Of a stretch of DNA of 64,000 nucleotides, positions 11,659 to 24,133 are shown one piece after another. The DNA lies in NCBI RefSeq assembly GCF_000002985.6, contig NC_003284.9, positions 12,276,001-12,340,000 of the forward strand, written 5' to 3'. Origin of the DNA: Caenorhabditis elegans (Eukaryota > Nematoda > Chromadorea > Rhabditida > Rhabditidae). The notes below the pieces were generated by a model. That model made no database searches. It was given only the letters and a program-made list of their open reading frames with translations, and had not been told where the DNA came from. The position numbers and the translations under genes are program-made. Position 1 is the first letter of the stretch. Each line of letters begins with the position of its first letter.

Positions 11659-12354
11659 TTAAAATTCATGATCAGTTATTATTTTTTTTTTTCGATTTGA
11701 GAGTCTGGACCAAAAATCAGATTCGGAAAAAAATTTGAGACTGCAAGATTGAAAAATTGAGATTGTACAATGTTCACTGTTAAAACTCGATAATGATACA
11801 AAACTAGAACCGAATTCTACAATATCTGCAAACAGCGTTTGGAATAAGGAAAATCCAAACAGTGTGGAATCGAAGTAAGAGATATGGTACTCTGCACTGC
11901 CTTTCCTATCTACGGCTCCATATTCTGCGGCTCCTCTTCCTCGACATGTCCAAAATTCTACAAAACCAATATGCAGTTTTTTAGAAATTTTAAAGAGATT
12001 TACTTCCAAAAGACGACGAATGAACTGATGCATCTCCTGGTCCCAATTATTCTCTATTGGAACTTGCAAATTTTCATCGTTTTCAGCTTCATCCTCCTCC
12101 TCACTTTCATCAACAAAACTTTCTACATCACTTTCTTCCGAAATATTGTTAACTCCCTGATTCGGTTCATTCATTGCCCATAAGAAATTTCCCATATTGA
12201 ATTCTCTATCGTTTGTTTCGAATTCAGCCGGGAGAAGCTGTTGAAGAGGTTGACGAGTTCTGTAGTGATAGAATACCATCTGAGTGATACCCACATCCGT
12301 TTCAATTTCATCAGGAGGTACGTTTTCATCGTTGAATTCTTCGTAGTCTGACAT
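11659..12354 (-). CDS. Acidic protein, 231 aa, unrecognised
   Basis: Single open frame starting at 12354. On the minus strand TTTTTTCAG ends two bases before the ATG, a typical nematode trans-splice or intron acceptor, which supports this start. The N-terminal half is strongly acidic (about residues 75-97 are mostly Glu, Asp, Ser), followed by a Trp/His/Arg segment (IENNWDQEMHQFIRRLL) and a hydrophobic, Ser/Phe-rich C-terminal half that looks less protein-like. The real 3' end may therefore be earlier, or an intron may lie after about residue 130. No family recognised. Confidence 0.5.
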   Translation of the reverse strand: MSDYEEFNDENVPPDEIETDVGITQMVFYHYRTRQPLQQLLPAEFETNDREFNMGNFLWAMNEPNQGVNNISEESDVESFVDESEEEDEAENDENLQVPIENNWDQEMHQFIRRLLEVNLFKISKKLHIGFVEFWTCRGRGAAEYGAVDRKGSAEYHISYFDSTLFGFSLFQTLFADIVEFGSSFVSLSSFNSEHCTISIFQSCSLKFFSESDFWSRLSNRKKKIITDHEF

Positions 12355-14838
12355 TTCTGAAAAAATGCTTCAATAATAATGTAATTCAAATTTTCAGCGA
12401 GTTGTCAATAAAATTATTTAATCAAGGGAACAAAGTGAAAATGTCAAACAATAACCTACAGAAGTTTAGATGACAAATCTTTTGCGTAGTTTTACAATAA
12501 AGTTTTATTTTCGGTTGATCTGCAGGATGTAATACAAAAGTGTGTACGGTATAATCTACTAACGCGGAATTGGTGTAATTAAATTTAAAAAATTTTTAAT
12601 CAGATTTTTTGCTTGAAGTTTAGTTAAGAACCCAATTTGTTTATTTTTTAGAATGTGTATCCTAGTTAACTGAACTCGATACTGTTAAACTTGACTTCGG
12701 CCCGTTACCAAAACGTATCCATATAAACATGCTTCAAAAGTAACGACGAAGCAGAAATAGTGAAACGGTTTTTGTAGCTAATAACAAAGAGTGACTTAAA
12801 TTACCATTGAAAACACTTAAATTACCATTGAAAAGAAAGAATGAAATAAAGAAAAAATGGGTTTTTTTTCTAATTCTAGAAGAATATTGGCCGACTATTT
12901 TGGATGAATCATATGGTGAAATGGCCAGATAGTGTGGGGCAAAGGTGCATGTAGAACTGTGGACAATACAAGTGGAAAATGAGAGGGAAAAGGAAATGGA
13001 GAGCATGTTGCGACAAATGAAAACACTATTTTTGTTCCACAACAGATATATAAGATTACCAAATTGTAGAGCAACATACTGTTTTTCTAGTGCTTTTCTG
13101 GAATTTTGACACAAATGTAAAAAGTTTTTTTTTTTTGAAGTAAGAAGTTTCATTCTGATATTTGTTCATTTGCGGACATGTTGGGAATTTTACGTTCAAA
13201 ACTCCCAGAACCGTTCGTTCTGTTTAATGCAGTTTGAGGGAATTTTAGATTGTACATTATGTGAGACCTCAAGACTATAGAAACTTGTAGGATTAACTAA
13301 AAAAAATGACACCAAACTATTTTCTTACCGCTATGCTATTTCGTAGATCCCGAAAAATACTCTGGCCACATCGAAGTTTATAAAAAAGCATACGGTGTCT
13401 CGTGGCCTATGACGAAAAGTGTCTCCACCCCACTTCTCTAGCAATCGAGTAAAAGAATTGGAGGAACAAACAAAAATAGTGTCATTTTTTCCACCTCGAA
13501 GGACAACCACTTTTGATGAATCATTAGGTGATTAGGACAGATAGAAAAAAGAGAGATCACGAGCAGAACGGAAAACAGAAAAAAATCATACAGTAGAATA
13601 ATTTATGGAAGCTTACGACTGCTCTCACCTTCTTTTTTCTCTGTTGATCAGCATTATTTTGCTTAATTTTCGTTGCACTAAGGTTTTCTCATTTATACAA
13701 TTAGTCTAGAGTTTAGTATTGCATGCAATTTTATTTTTCAAATGGTCATTTTGAGTGCAAGTCTGGTAAGGACTTCAACACTAATAGGCAAAGTACAGTA
13801 GTTATCATTCAAGGAACAATATGGATTGTTAAAACCTCTCAAACCCTCGATTTTTACAATTACCATAAACAGCACCATATATCGCAACGTAGTTCACAAA
13901 TATCTGCGATTTCTTAAACACACACCCTGCCCCAAAAAGTCTGCATAGAGTTTGAGGAACCAGATGTGCTTAATAAGAATGGCCTTCATTTCGAAACAAA
14001 TTCAACACATGTAGTCATTCGTGCTGGATTTTTGTTTCTGTGTACGCGCTCGTATTTTTTTAACATCATTTAATTTCAGTTTTAAAATTCAATATGGGAT
14101 AGCTTTTCAATTTTTATATTGTTTTAATTAATATTTTTCATATTTAAAAAAACTTCAGATTCAAGAACTCACTTTGATAGACTTGGAGAATATGATCTCA
14201 TGAGTGAACTTTCACTGAATCTTAAATCTCAGAATATGAATTTTTCTAATCTGGTGATGTAATTTTCGAAACGTTCGGATAATTTTTTGGCAAATTTATT
14301 TGCCTTTATTTTTGTTACATTCCTTTAGAAGTTAAATCAAGCTGAAAACTTATAGAAATGCGGTACTTAGCGTGCACGATATGAACATTAATTTATGCTC
14401 ACAAGAATTGACGCAAAAAAAAGTCATGTTATGTTGGAGGAAGTGAAATCATACGACTAATTTTTGTCTGACAGAATGTTAATTTTAATTTTATTTTAAT
14501 AATGCTCAATATTCGTTTTTCAATTATAATGTTTTGTGCCATATCAACTAATCACTGAATTTTCCTTATTTCAAAACGACGGTTTAGACTGTCTTTGTTG
14601 TATTAGTCATCAACGGGATGAAAAAACAGATTTCGGTATTTTCTAATTTCAATTTTGATCAATGTTTATCTTTTTCTAATTTCGCTGTTCTCAAGTTTTT
14701 CTCAAACATTTTTTTACACGTTTAAAACTTCAGAAGCCACTCTTCACATTTGCAGGAGCTACTGATTAACTGTCAGTTCTTGTCACTATCTCTTTCCAGG
14801 CTCCGTTCTCCGGTTATCCATTTTCACGAGTTTTATAG
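12355..14838. other. 2.5-kb intergenic region
   Basis: No convincing coding exon on either strand. There is a short tandem duplication (TTAAATTACCATTGAAAA twice, near 12795-12835). Pyrimidine-rich, AT-rich sequence precedes the next gene. Confidence 0.5.
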
Positions 14839-17267
14839 ATGTCATGTGAGTGTAGCCTTAAAACTAGAAACTATATTCTCGCTAATGTAACGTAGTTTTT
14901 GCGTGGTTTTCACAAAACTAATCTGAAATTGTCGCTAGGCTAAATAACACACCAAAAAAAGAATAATTGTAAGAATTGTGATTTTGAGCGTTTGAAATTG
15001 CCGACGCCATGTTGAAAATTTTAAGACGGGTTATATATAAATTTAAATATAAGCTATTGAAGTGTTAGTTTGTAATTTTTTCGATTTTTTTCGTTCAAAG
15101 TTTGCAACGTTGCAGTACTATTTTTGAATAACATCTGAGAGCTGGAATCAACTATAAGTAAAGAAACTAATTTTCTGTGAAAGCACATGATCGATAGTGC
15201 AGACATGATCTACAGTTTCAGCTATTGCACCCGCAAATAGAGTAGATATTTCTTTTATTATTATTACACAAAGGTATAGTCAAAATAGTAAAATAGTCGC
15301 AGGTAAAATAGGTGGAAAGTTTTTCTCATGATAGGTCCAAAATAAAATTTTACCCGAGAATCATATTTTTCTTAACCAGAAAAGTAATCGAAAGCGTGAA
15401 GCAACTGTGATAGAATAAGCTAGGATAGTTCAAAACTGAAACATTTGGTAGAAAAAGAGGAAAATGACAAGATGGTTTGATAAATATTAATTATTCAGTA
15501 AACGTTCCAATAACACCTGACGGGACGTCGAGGTCCGGAAGGCGCCAACTCAGCGTCGATGACGTTCTTAAAACGATTTGTAGTGCAGGACATTATACCG
15601 TAGACATTCCCATCAACGACTTTGGCAAAATTGTTTTTCTCAGTCCTGAAAGAGGAGTTATTCAAACTGTCGATGGTGAAATGTGCTCATTTGCAATTGT
15701 GGATTTACGCATGAATGTAAGTTTTTTCCGTACCATCTTTTGCACGTTTTAAGGAATGTTTTATACAAGTAAAAACCAAAAAAAATTAAATGTAAGATTC
15801 TAAAAACACAAATGCCATTCGTTTCTTTCAGGGTGTGACTGATTTGACAACAGTTCTGCGTGTTGGGTGTGTTCTAAAGTTTTTTATTATCCGACAACTG
15901 GACAACACGTTTATTGCAACGAATATTGGCCCGGTTTGCGGACCTGCATCAGAGCTTATCTTCTACAGAAGAAAGGAGGTGTTCGTTGTTGCTCCAGAAT
16001 ATCATTATTTATTGGAAAAAGAATGCATTGCTTTTCTGAGACTTTTTGTAATCTTCCTGGAACATGGTACTTTCTCCTTATCAATGAGCAGGTATTTTCT
16101 TTTTTGAACGACCGGAGTCGATTCAAAACGAATTATTTTTTGACAGGATCCTGAAGGAGTTGGCCAAATTCAATGATCATTTTCTCAATGAATATTTGGG
16201 ATCTTCGGATGCAAAACGTCGAAAGTTCATTGAATGTCGGACTCACTGGTTTCAAATAGGATGGAACGATGTTGTCAAGCTTCAAGTTTGTCATCAATTT
16301 TTATTTTAATGTTTCAAAAATTTTAATTTCAGAGACCAGATGTATATGATGCAATATTCATTCTCGTTTCCTTCGTTCTTCGTAACGGTGGTGTCACTAC
16401 CATTGAAAACACATTCCAACTCTTCCAGAGTGATTATATGCCTCAGTCATTCCGGCAGAGAACTGGAAGCGATCTCAATTCATTTGTAGGATTTCTCAAT
16501 TCGCATACCTGGCTCTTTGCAGTATTTCCATGCCACAAGTATGTCTCAGCTTCGAGAAACTTGCCATATATTAATTATGAGGCATTCACAAAAGGAATAA
16601 AAGTACTAGAAAAAGCATCAGGACAGCATCAATGCCCAATGACCTCTTCTTTCCCGGTGGAACTGTCGATGACGTCGCTGAACTCAAAAGTTTTCTCAAA
16701 TGGACTTGAACAGACGGGGCCTGATCAAAAATCCCAACTCAGTAAAAATGGATCGCCTAAAATCAGATTCATGGAAAACACGACTAATAATGTTACCCGG
16801 CTGGAGTCGGCAAACTCCATTTCAAAGAGACGGGAAGTCATTATGCATCCACAACACTGGTATCCGGTTAAAAATGCTCCGCGCTCAAAGCAAAATAGTA
16901 AGCAATCACTCAAAATGACTTCGAACAAAATGTTGGACCTCAAAGGATTCTCCATGAATGATCCTCCAAAGTCTCGATTCGCAATAGCTAATCAAAACTC
17001 TGAAGGACGTGCATCACCTGTTCAACCAAAAAATACAAGTAAGTACATATGTATTCACTATATATGTGACAGTATTCGAAAACTTCTCTGCCCATTTATG
17101 TAATCTATTAATTAATTGTTTTTTCAGATCCTGATGTTTATCGTGTTCGCTCATCGATTAGCTCCATAGGAAATTCCGAAGACTTTCGATCATTCGATAG
17201 CTGTTCCACATCTGAAGTGAACGATGTACTTCCCGGTTTATCTTCTCCAACTAGACAAGGAAAATAA
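14839..17267 (+). CDS. Nematode tandem-family protein, paralogue 3 (about 489 aa, six exons)
   Basis: Main exons 15499-15716, 15832-16091, 16147-16285, 16333-17038, 17128-17267, with the same phases as paralogues 1 and 2. The body frame has no ATG at its start; the best fit for the first exon is a 7-base coding piece (14839-14845, ATGTCAT, then GTGAGT) that supplies phase 1, like the short first exon of paralogue 1. That makes intron 1 about 650 bases; this first exon is a proposal. Shared blocks: LSPERGVIQTVDGEMCSF, TDLTTVLRVGCVLKFF, FIECRTHWFQIGWND, RNGGVTTIENTF, QRTGSDLNSF and YVSASRNLPY. The Lys/Ser-rich tail is unlike the others. Function unknown; sequence is closer to paralogue 2 than to 1. 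Confidence 0.82.
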
Positions 17268-17766
17268 TTGCTCTTATTTCTATACAAAAACGCTTCTTCC
17301 AATCCCTGATTTACAGTCAGACTTTCCCTGTTCATTATCTCCAAATTTTTGGCCTTTCAAACATGCCACGAGATCCTCAAATGTATTATTTGTACCAGCA
17401 ATGTTGACTTATGATTTCAAATGTAAAAATCAATTTTAGAACTAAACTGATTAATTGCTTGACAATAATCATCTATTGAATTTATGTTTCCATTTACTTT
17501 CAAGTTAATAAATCAATCAATCAAGGTGGCAAAGGGCAAGAGGGAAAATTATTCACTCATTATAGTGTCTCTGACAAACACAATTGATGTTTTGATGAAA
17601 TCCATATTTTCCGTGAAATTCTACTTTGTTTTATTTTTTTTATTTCAGAACTATTATGTCGAGCACAAAATCTGAAAAAAAAAACATATTTTAGACGCAT
17701 TTGTGTTTTGCTTGAAAACCCCTTCTCTCTCATTTTTTGTTTTCCTGTAAAATAATTATCATTGTC
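17268..17766. other. Intergenic, nothing recognised
   Basis: AT-rich spacer of 500 bases between the end of paralogue 3 and the next start codon; it must hold the 3' UTR of one gene and the promoter of the other. Confidence 0.5.
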
Positions 17767-19311
17767 ATGGCCGCGGCCGCGGCCGAACTTCTGAAGTCGG
17801 TTCATGTGCGCTCCATTGAGAACATGGCGGGCACCCTGCACTCTCTTGTTGCGTTGCGGTTATTTGCAAAAGGTGTTCTCACGTTTTTTTTTTTTGGATT
17901 TCGCAATCCAACTTTTGCCTCATTTTATTGAATAATCGCTGCCACATTTGCATTTTTGTGTTTCATTGTCAAGCTTCAATTCATTTTTACTGAAAAACAA
18001 TAAAACTTCGTATAAAAGTTTTCAAAAATCTTGGGCAAATGATTTTTACCAACAAATTGCTTTTTCCGCTTCCTGCTACTCTGTCGTCCCCTTTTATGAA
18101 CTGTTTTACAAGTAGTTTGCGGAAGATTATGATGCTAATTTAAACTTCCTGACAATTTCAATCTATCTAAAAAAGTTTAATTGTGTACTCCCTAACTTGT
18201 CCGCATTGAGAAAACAATTGATTAAGCATGAACATCCACTAAAAATCAGCAAACTTTTGGACCAATTTTATACATTTTGGAATTTTGGAAACTTGATTCG
18301 AATTTGCATTTTGCTGGCGCATTTCAGGTTGAAACAAACGCGAAAACAAGGTACACAGTGTTCGTCAACGACTCTTTCCTCTCTTCTCCCCTCCTTCGCT
18401 TATATGTTCACTCTATCGCCCACACACTTTACTTGCACTGTCTGATGTATCTTTTCTCTTGCTTTGAATTATGTGGATATGCGGCTCCGTTAACTAAACT
18501 CTCACCTTTTTGTTCATTTTGCTCTTTAATCATAGTTTCACTCTACATGCCTATATTTTCAGATATGAACACCCGAAGTCAGTTGGTGGCCACAAGCCAA
18601 CGTTTGCACAAGGAATTGGAGCCAGATAAGTCGTACCCCCTCCCACCGTTGAGCCATATCACAACTCAGCCAGAATGGACAACTGGACAAAATGTTGTTG
18701 CCACAATTTACGTGCACAACATTGGTGTGAATGGTAGAGTAGGAAGACTCTTCTCACCGGTCGATATTAGCATTTACCTATTCAAAGCTACTTTGGTGAG
18801 TTAGTTTCTATAACGTGTTAAGTTTCAAACAACGCGTTTCAGGCTGAATTCATCCATGTACTCAAGGGATTCTATTCTGATGATTATCCAGCGGTGTTCA
18901 TTGGAAAAGAAGGCAGCATCTACTATCCATGTGACTCATTCATTCCACATCTAAATAACTGCCATTTGATGCATTTGACAGCCGAGAAACAGCACATTTT
19001 TGCTAGGGTGTATCAGGTAAGCTTTATTACTTCCATGAAATATTCGAATTCATTACCAAAATTGAATGAAGCCATGAAGTACAAAAGCATGTTCGCAACG
19101 CTTCATTTTTCAGAATGATGACGCAGGCTGTAACAAGGCCCGAGAGGCTTTGTACCAATATCTCGACCTTATTCAACCATGGGACTTTCGTGAGATAAGA
19201 GGAGATGAAAATGTGAATCGCTTCAATGGAGCAAATGGTATCGAAGGAGCTAATGTGGAAGAAGTCATTGACGATGCAAACGATCACGCCGCTGATCCGC
19301 CAAATCAATAA
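17767..19311 (+). CDS. Unrecognised 236-aa protein, four exons
   Basis: Exons 17767-17872, 18563-18795, 18843-19016, 19114-19311; phases 1,0,0. The first exon encodes a run of five alanines followed by ELLKSVHVRS; exon 2 begins AT-ATG right behind TATTTTCAG, so transcripts starting at 18565 by trans-splicing are also possible and would give about 200 aa. The central part is compact and globular-looking (YPLPPLSHITTQPEW, VVATIYVHNIGVNGR, FIHVLKGFYSDDYPAVF, QYLDLIQPWDFREIRG), and the last 40 residues are acidic and Asn-rich. No membrane segment. I recognise no family. Confidence 0.72.
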
Positions 19312-20180
19312 GGAAGGATTGGTGCTTACAATCAAAAAAAGTTTTGACGTCGACTTTCCTACAATAAAATGTTTCCCCCGTTTTATGGTTACCTTTATTT
19401 TTCTCTATATTTTGCCCCTGTGATGTGTATCTCCACGTGACTTCTCATGATTTTTCAACCCTTTTTGTGTGCATTTTCATCTTCGCTCACCTTTTTAACT
19501 CCAAGTGCTCACTTATGTTTTATTATATGAACGGGTTAACTTTTTTATGAGTAATTAATGTTACCAAGGTTGACAAAGAACAAAATGGAAAATTCGATTC
19601 TGTTTGAAAATATGTGAATATGGTTCAGCATTTTTCGTCATTTGTAAGTAAAGTAGTCATAATGATTTTATTTGCAAAATTTCCTGAAAGCCATGAATTA
19701 AAATCTCGTTATCAAACTTGGCTTATAAATAACTGTCTAGTTGCAGAACGAGTAGCCATAATGTTTTGGTTTAAAGTCAATACAAATGGTTTTGTGTACA
19801 AACAAACTCACAGCGAAGTACAGTGGGATTTGTCAGGGGTTCGTGCCTACTGTTCTATTTGGCAGGGGCTATTCACGTTTAGAACACATACTTATTCTGG
19901 CTAAAATAGCCCCAATTCACCAGCGCAGGTGACGTTCTGAACTGCAATCTTGGAAAAATAAGAAAGATAGCACAATATTGTAGATGTGGATGTGCAGTGC
20001 ACTGTTCAAATTACTCATAGTCACCTTTAAACTAATCGATAGAATTGTTTGATGATAGTTTATTAGTGACGAACATGGGAGTTGGCAATCAATAATTATT
20101 AAACAGAATGTAGGGAGTCAAACGGTGGAAAAACGTTGTAACAGGAAGAATAGTATGCTAGATATTTACAAATAAAACAG
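19312..20180. other. Intergenic, nothing firm
   Basis: A 96-codon open frame at 19614-19904 has no start context, splice partner or homologue that I can see. The rest is AT-rich. Confidence 0.4.
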
Positions 20181-20644
20181 TTAAATAGGGGATGACAATT
20201 TGCACATTTCAGCTTCCCAGTGACGTAGGTGTCCTTCGTGTATTACAGCCGGATCTTCTCCGCGTACAACAATTCGAATGATCAAGTCTTCGAGATATTG
20301 CATTGACTTGAATCCGCACTCGACTTGTTGCCGATTTTCCTGAAAAATTATTAATAAGTATCTGTATGGGGAATGGAATGTATAACAATAGAACTTACTT
20401 TTGTATGAGGTAGTTTGTTAAGAGCAATAATTGAGCTGAGGGAGTCAAATATAAAGACCACTGTTTGGTGGATTGCGGGGTGGGCAACTCTCTGTAAAAT
20501 TGTATATGCTTTGTTTACAATTGAATAAAAACATACCGGATTATCAAAGAGTTTGTTGAGACATCGCTGCTTTCCGTAAAGATGACGAACCTCCTCGTCG
20601 GTGAGAAGAGTTCGTGGTACCGGATTTGCTGGAACAGCAAACAT
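20181..20644 (-). CDS. Unrecognised 119-aa protein, three exons
   Basis: Exons on the minus strand: 20644-20537, 20491-20399, 20339-20181; all phase 0 with standard GT-AG introns of 45 and 59 bases. The product begins MFAVPANPVPRTLLTDEE, has an internal hydrophobic block (TVVFIFDSLSSIIALN) flanked by charged helices, and ends EMCKLSSPI. Small size, clean exon joins and coding-like composition make it credible as a gene for a soluble small alpha/beta or helical protein. I do not recognise the family. Confidence 0.7.
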
Positions 20645-20918
20645 TGTAAGACAAGTGGGCGAATAGTGTGAATGACAACTAGAAAAGGGGTGAACTGAAA
20701 CAGAGCGTTCGACGCGTCAATCAACACACAAATTTTACCTTATGGGAAGGAGCCCCTATCGATGTTTGATAGAGGACAAATGTCTGGCCGAGAGAGTGAA
20801 CTGCGAATAAAAACTCAAATACATAAGTGCAAAAACCGTAATTTGGAAAATTCCCAACAATATTACATTTTTTGTTTTAATCTTCAAATTTTGCTTAATA
20901 TTAAATTTTTCAGAATTA

Positions 20919-21164
20919 CTCGGCAAAACGTCGCAACTTCATAGCAAACTCCTGCAACTTAATAAAAGCATTTATATAACTTTGTAAAAAGCTGTTAAGA
21001 AGTTGCGAAAACCAACGGGATTGTGAGCGAAATTTAGCTTTACATCTGCTAAGAAATAGCAAAAGTCGTCTGAAAAGCTGCAAAAGTTTGCTTAACAGCT
21101 AAAATGCATAATTGTTGATAAGAAGTTGCAAGAGTATGCTATGAAGTTAGGCCGTTTTGCCGAG
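20919..21164. mobile_element. 246-bp palindromic MITE with TA target duplication
   Basis: The outer 45 or so bases form terminal inverted repeats (CTCGGCAAAACG... at the left, ...CGTTTTGCCGAG at the right), and much of the interior is an imperfect palindrome too. TA dinucleotides flank it at 20917-20918 and 21165-21166, the target choice of Tc1/mariner elements. There is no coding capacity. Confidence 0.85.
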
Positions 21165-21166
21165 TA

Positions 21167-22690
21167 GTTTGATGTCAGGAATAGTTAAAGAATTTAGCCC
21201 CAATCCCATGTGTGCACGTTTCATATGTTGCCGCGTGTTTTTATAACACCATGTTCACATTTGAATGAGTAAAGTGGTAAAGTTTAAAAAAATAATTTTA
21301 AAAAAATTGGATGTTTAGTTTTGAAGAATTTATCTTGTTTGGAAGTAGCAACTAATTTTTATTGGCAGCAAAAACTGAACGTTCAGTTAAATTTTGAACG
21401 GTGGATGTTGAGTTAATGTGTGTTTATTTTTGTTCAGACATAAATAAGTAAAGTGATGAAGTTAAAAAATAAATTACACTTGAATTTCAGTCAAATATTT
21501 GTTAAATGAGATTTGTGCGAAATTTTAAACGTTCACAGCCGAACTCTGTAAGTGAAGAATTCAGAGTAAAATTTCCCTTTCATGATACTGTTCATTATTC
21601 CAAATTTGCACAGTCTTATGAATCAGCGAGCAAATCATACTACTATCCTAGACCTAAAATCTTTTCTGGAAACAACTTGTTTGTCATGCTCCTGTATTGT
21701 CATTTTAGTAAGTCTAAAACTCTTTGAATTCTAAACAGTATTAAACAACCGCAGTAAACGTAAAGCTCTTCGCTGTTTGATTTTGTTCCGATCCGTCCAT
21801 TCGTGTTTCATGATCAACGGTAGCGCCTATGTATCCGGATTACCATAACTAGACTGGAAGATTTTTTGGTCATGCACGTAGATTTTGTTGATTGATTCCG
21901 TAATCAAAATGATTTTTTTCAAGAGAATTTGTGTCAGCATATGCACTTGACACAGAGTTTAAGAAATGTTATTTGAAAAAATGTATGGCATTTTCACAGA
22001 GAGGAAATCAAGAATGTACATATTGTTATAATTCACTTTGAAATGAACATTTAGGAAAATAACAACAAATTGAGTTTTCAACTTTGTTATCAGGCAAGTG
22101 AAACTTGTAGATTATCCAGTGGTCACCAAAGTTGCCTGTCATAAAACTTGAGTAACTGGATTTTAAATTTTGATACAGAACTTGACGGCACGAAATTGGT
22201 ACTAAATCGAATCTGTTCGACTTGGTCGAAAGTTATTACAAAACTGTGAAATAATGTTCAAAAAATACTCAAATTGCAGAACAAATTGAAACAGGCAACG
22301 TGCAAGGGAAACCGAGGATGTACTGTGAGTGATATAATTTGTATCGACGCGCGGCCCCTTTTTCCATTTCCACAACCATCATTTTTCAAAAATAAAAATT
22401 CACAATTTTCTTGATTTTTTTATGAAACATTACGGAACAAATGCCATTAAAAAAAAACATATTTCTAGGCCTGTATTTTTTTTCCCGGCATGCAGTGGAG
22501 CGCATATTGATTTTATTGTTTTGATGACTAATGCCCTACCATTTCTTGGCGGCATTTTTTGAATTTTGATTTTCTCTCGTTCTATTCGAAGAACATTGAC
22601 CACATTTTTCTTTGTGGCAGCTGTTTTTGGTGTCCTCTATTAATTTTTTTTGATTATAATATTTTGTACTAAAGTCTTTCAGATTTCAAC
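21167..22690. other. 1.5-kb intergenic region
   Basis: AT-rich with no convincing coding exon. It probably includes the promoter of the gene at 22691; the acceptor-like CTTTCAG at 22675-22681 just before that ATG suggests trans-splicing or an untranslated first exon. Confidence 0.45.
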
Positions 22691-23300
22691 ATGGTTTATG
22701 GACTACTCGAAGACTTCCACGGCGAAAAACCATCCAGAATCTTCAGACTCGGAACCAAGAAAGAGAAGAAATTCCAGAAAAAGGACACCCTTCGTCAGGA
22801 AGTGCTCAACTCTCATTTCCTTGACAATTTGCATATCTATGTCGTTCGAGAACGCAAGCTGAGGAGAGAAGAAAGACAGAAACGTCGTGAATCTAAGGTT
22901 AGTAAAGTAAAATTATCGAAGTTTGTAGTCTATAAACATGATAGATTTATGTATTGTTTAAACTGATAAAATGAAAATGCTATTTAGCGATTTTCAGTCA
23001 ACAAAACTACCACAAAATTTTCATTTTGAATTCTGAAATTTATGCATAATATTTAAAAACCATCCTTACTTGACAATTCATTTTTAGGACTCTTCAAAGC
23101 AACATATGGTCACTGAGAACATTGAAACTGTCGACGCCGAAAACGAGCAACAGGATGGAGAAAAAATCGCATCGAACACCGGCGATGCTCCAAATATCAC
23201 ACATCTGGTGGACACTTCTAGCTCGGATATTGCTGGTACTACCGACAGTAACAACAACAACGACAAGAAAACTGAAGAGCTGCCAGAAGAAAAGATTTAG
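22691..23300 (+). CDS. Small basic-then-acidic protein, 139 aa, two exons
   Basis: Exons 22691-22897 and 23088-23300, phase 0. The first exon encodes MVYGLLEDFHGEKPSRIF followed by a highly charged helix (KKEKKFQKKD, then RERKLRREERQKRRESK), probably a coiled coil or nucleic-acid-binding basic segment. Exon 2 is acidic and low-complexity (Asp, Asn, Glu, Thr rich) and probably disordered. The TAG stop is immediately followed by GTCAGT, a good donor, and a matching acceptor occurs at 23746-23754, so a 3' UTR intron is likely. No family recognised. Confidence 0.65.
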
Positions 23301-24133
23301 GTCAGTTTCCATCTGAGAAAACATTAAAAATTGGAAAAATTAAAGGCTCACTGTTTATTGTTTAAAGAATTTTATATAACACTTTTACTACAGTACCGCA
23401 GTTATTCCGATTTTGGCCCCAAAACTGTTAGACAATTACGCCGCTGGTTAATATTTGTTGTTTCAAAGTTCAGAATTAAAATCAGCTGAAATCTTCATTG
23501 AGTTTTTGAAAGTTTAGCTAACTAAGACTACTTTGAAAAGTAGGAAACACGGAGAGTAAGGACGAATAAATTAAATATAGAGATGTGGTATCATTTGAAG
23601 TAGTTCGCCCACGTGGTACAATTTCGAAGAATGTTTTTGAACGATTATTTACAACTTTAGAAAATGAAAGATTTTCAAATTATAACTGAAATTAGTAACT
23701 TTTAAAATATGTAATGTAAACCCGATGTGGCAATTACCATTAATGTCTATTTCAGAGCCAACATCCACTCTACGATGCTTGACGTACTCTACCAATCCAT
23801 TGCTCTGTGCCATCAACACAATCGTTCCATCAATTTGCTATGCTATTATATATCTATAATTTTTCAACCCGTTTATTATGCACCCATTTTACAACTCTTC
23901 CCGGAATGTTTTCTTTTTCCCCGTTTGATCGATTGCTTTTAAAAATTACTATCACATCATTTATCTCACACTTTTGGTCACATTTAAAGGAATTGATTAA
24001 TAAATTGATATAGTTCTCAAGAATGGTTTAATGAATCATAAAGATTATTTTTAAAAAACAAAAAAAGTGGGATCAAGTTGAACAGGCAGCAAGAAAATGG
24101 CAAAATGTTGATTAGCGGTTGATTGCAAAAATA
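23301..24133. other. 3' UTR intron/exon candidate and spacer
   Basis: Contains CTATTTCAG ending at 23754, which would begin a 3' UTR exon for the preceding gene. Otherwise AT-rich with no coding signal. Confidence 0.4.

Noticed and set aside
12734-13153. 139-codon minus-strand open frame
   Set aside because: Low-complexity Ser/Phe/Leu sequence in AT-rich DNA with homopolymer runs; no start context or homology.
16700-16955. Open frames overlapping exon 5 of paralogue 3 on both strands
   Set aside because: Shadows; the plus-strand frame of the spliced gene explains the sequence.
19614-19904. 96-codon open frame
   Set aside because: No recognisable domain or splice partner; two ATG-proximal codons lie in AT-rich sequence.
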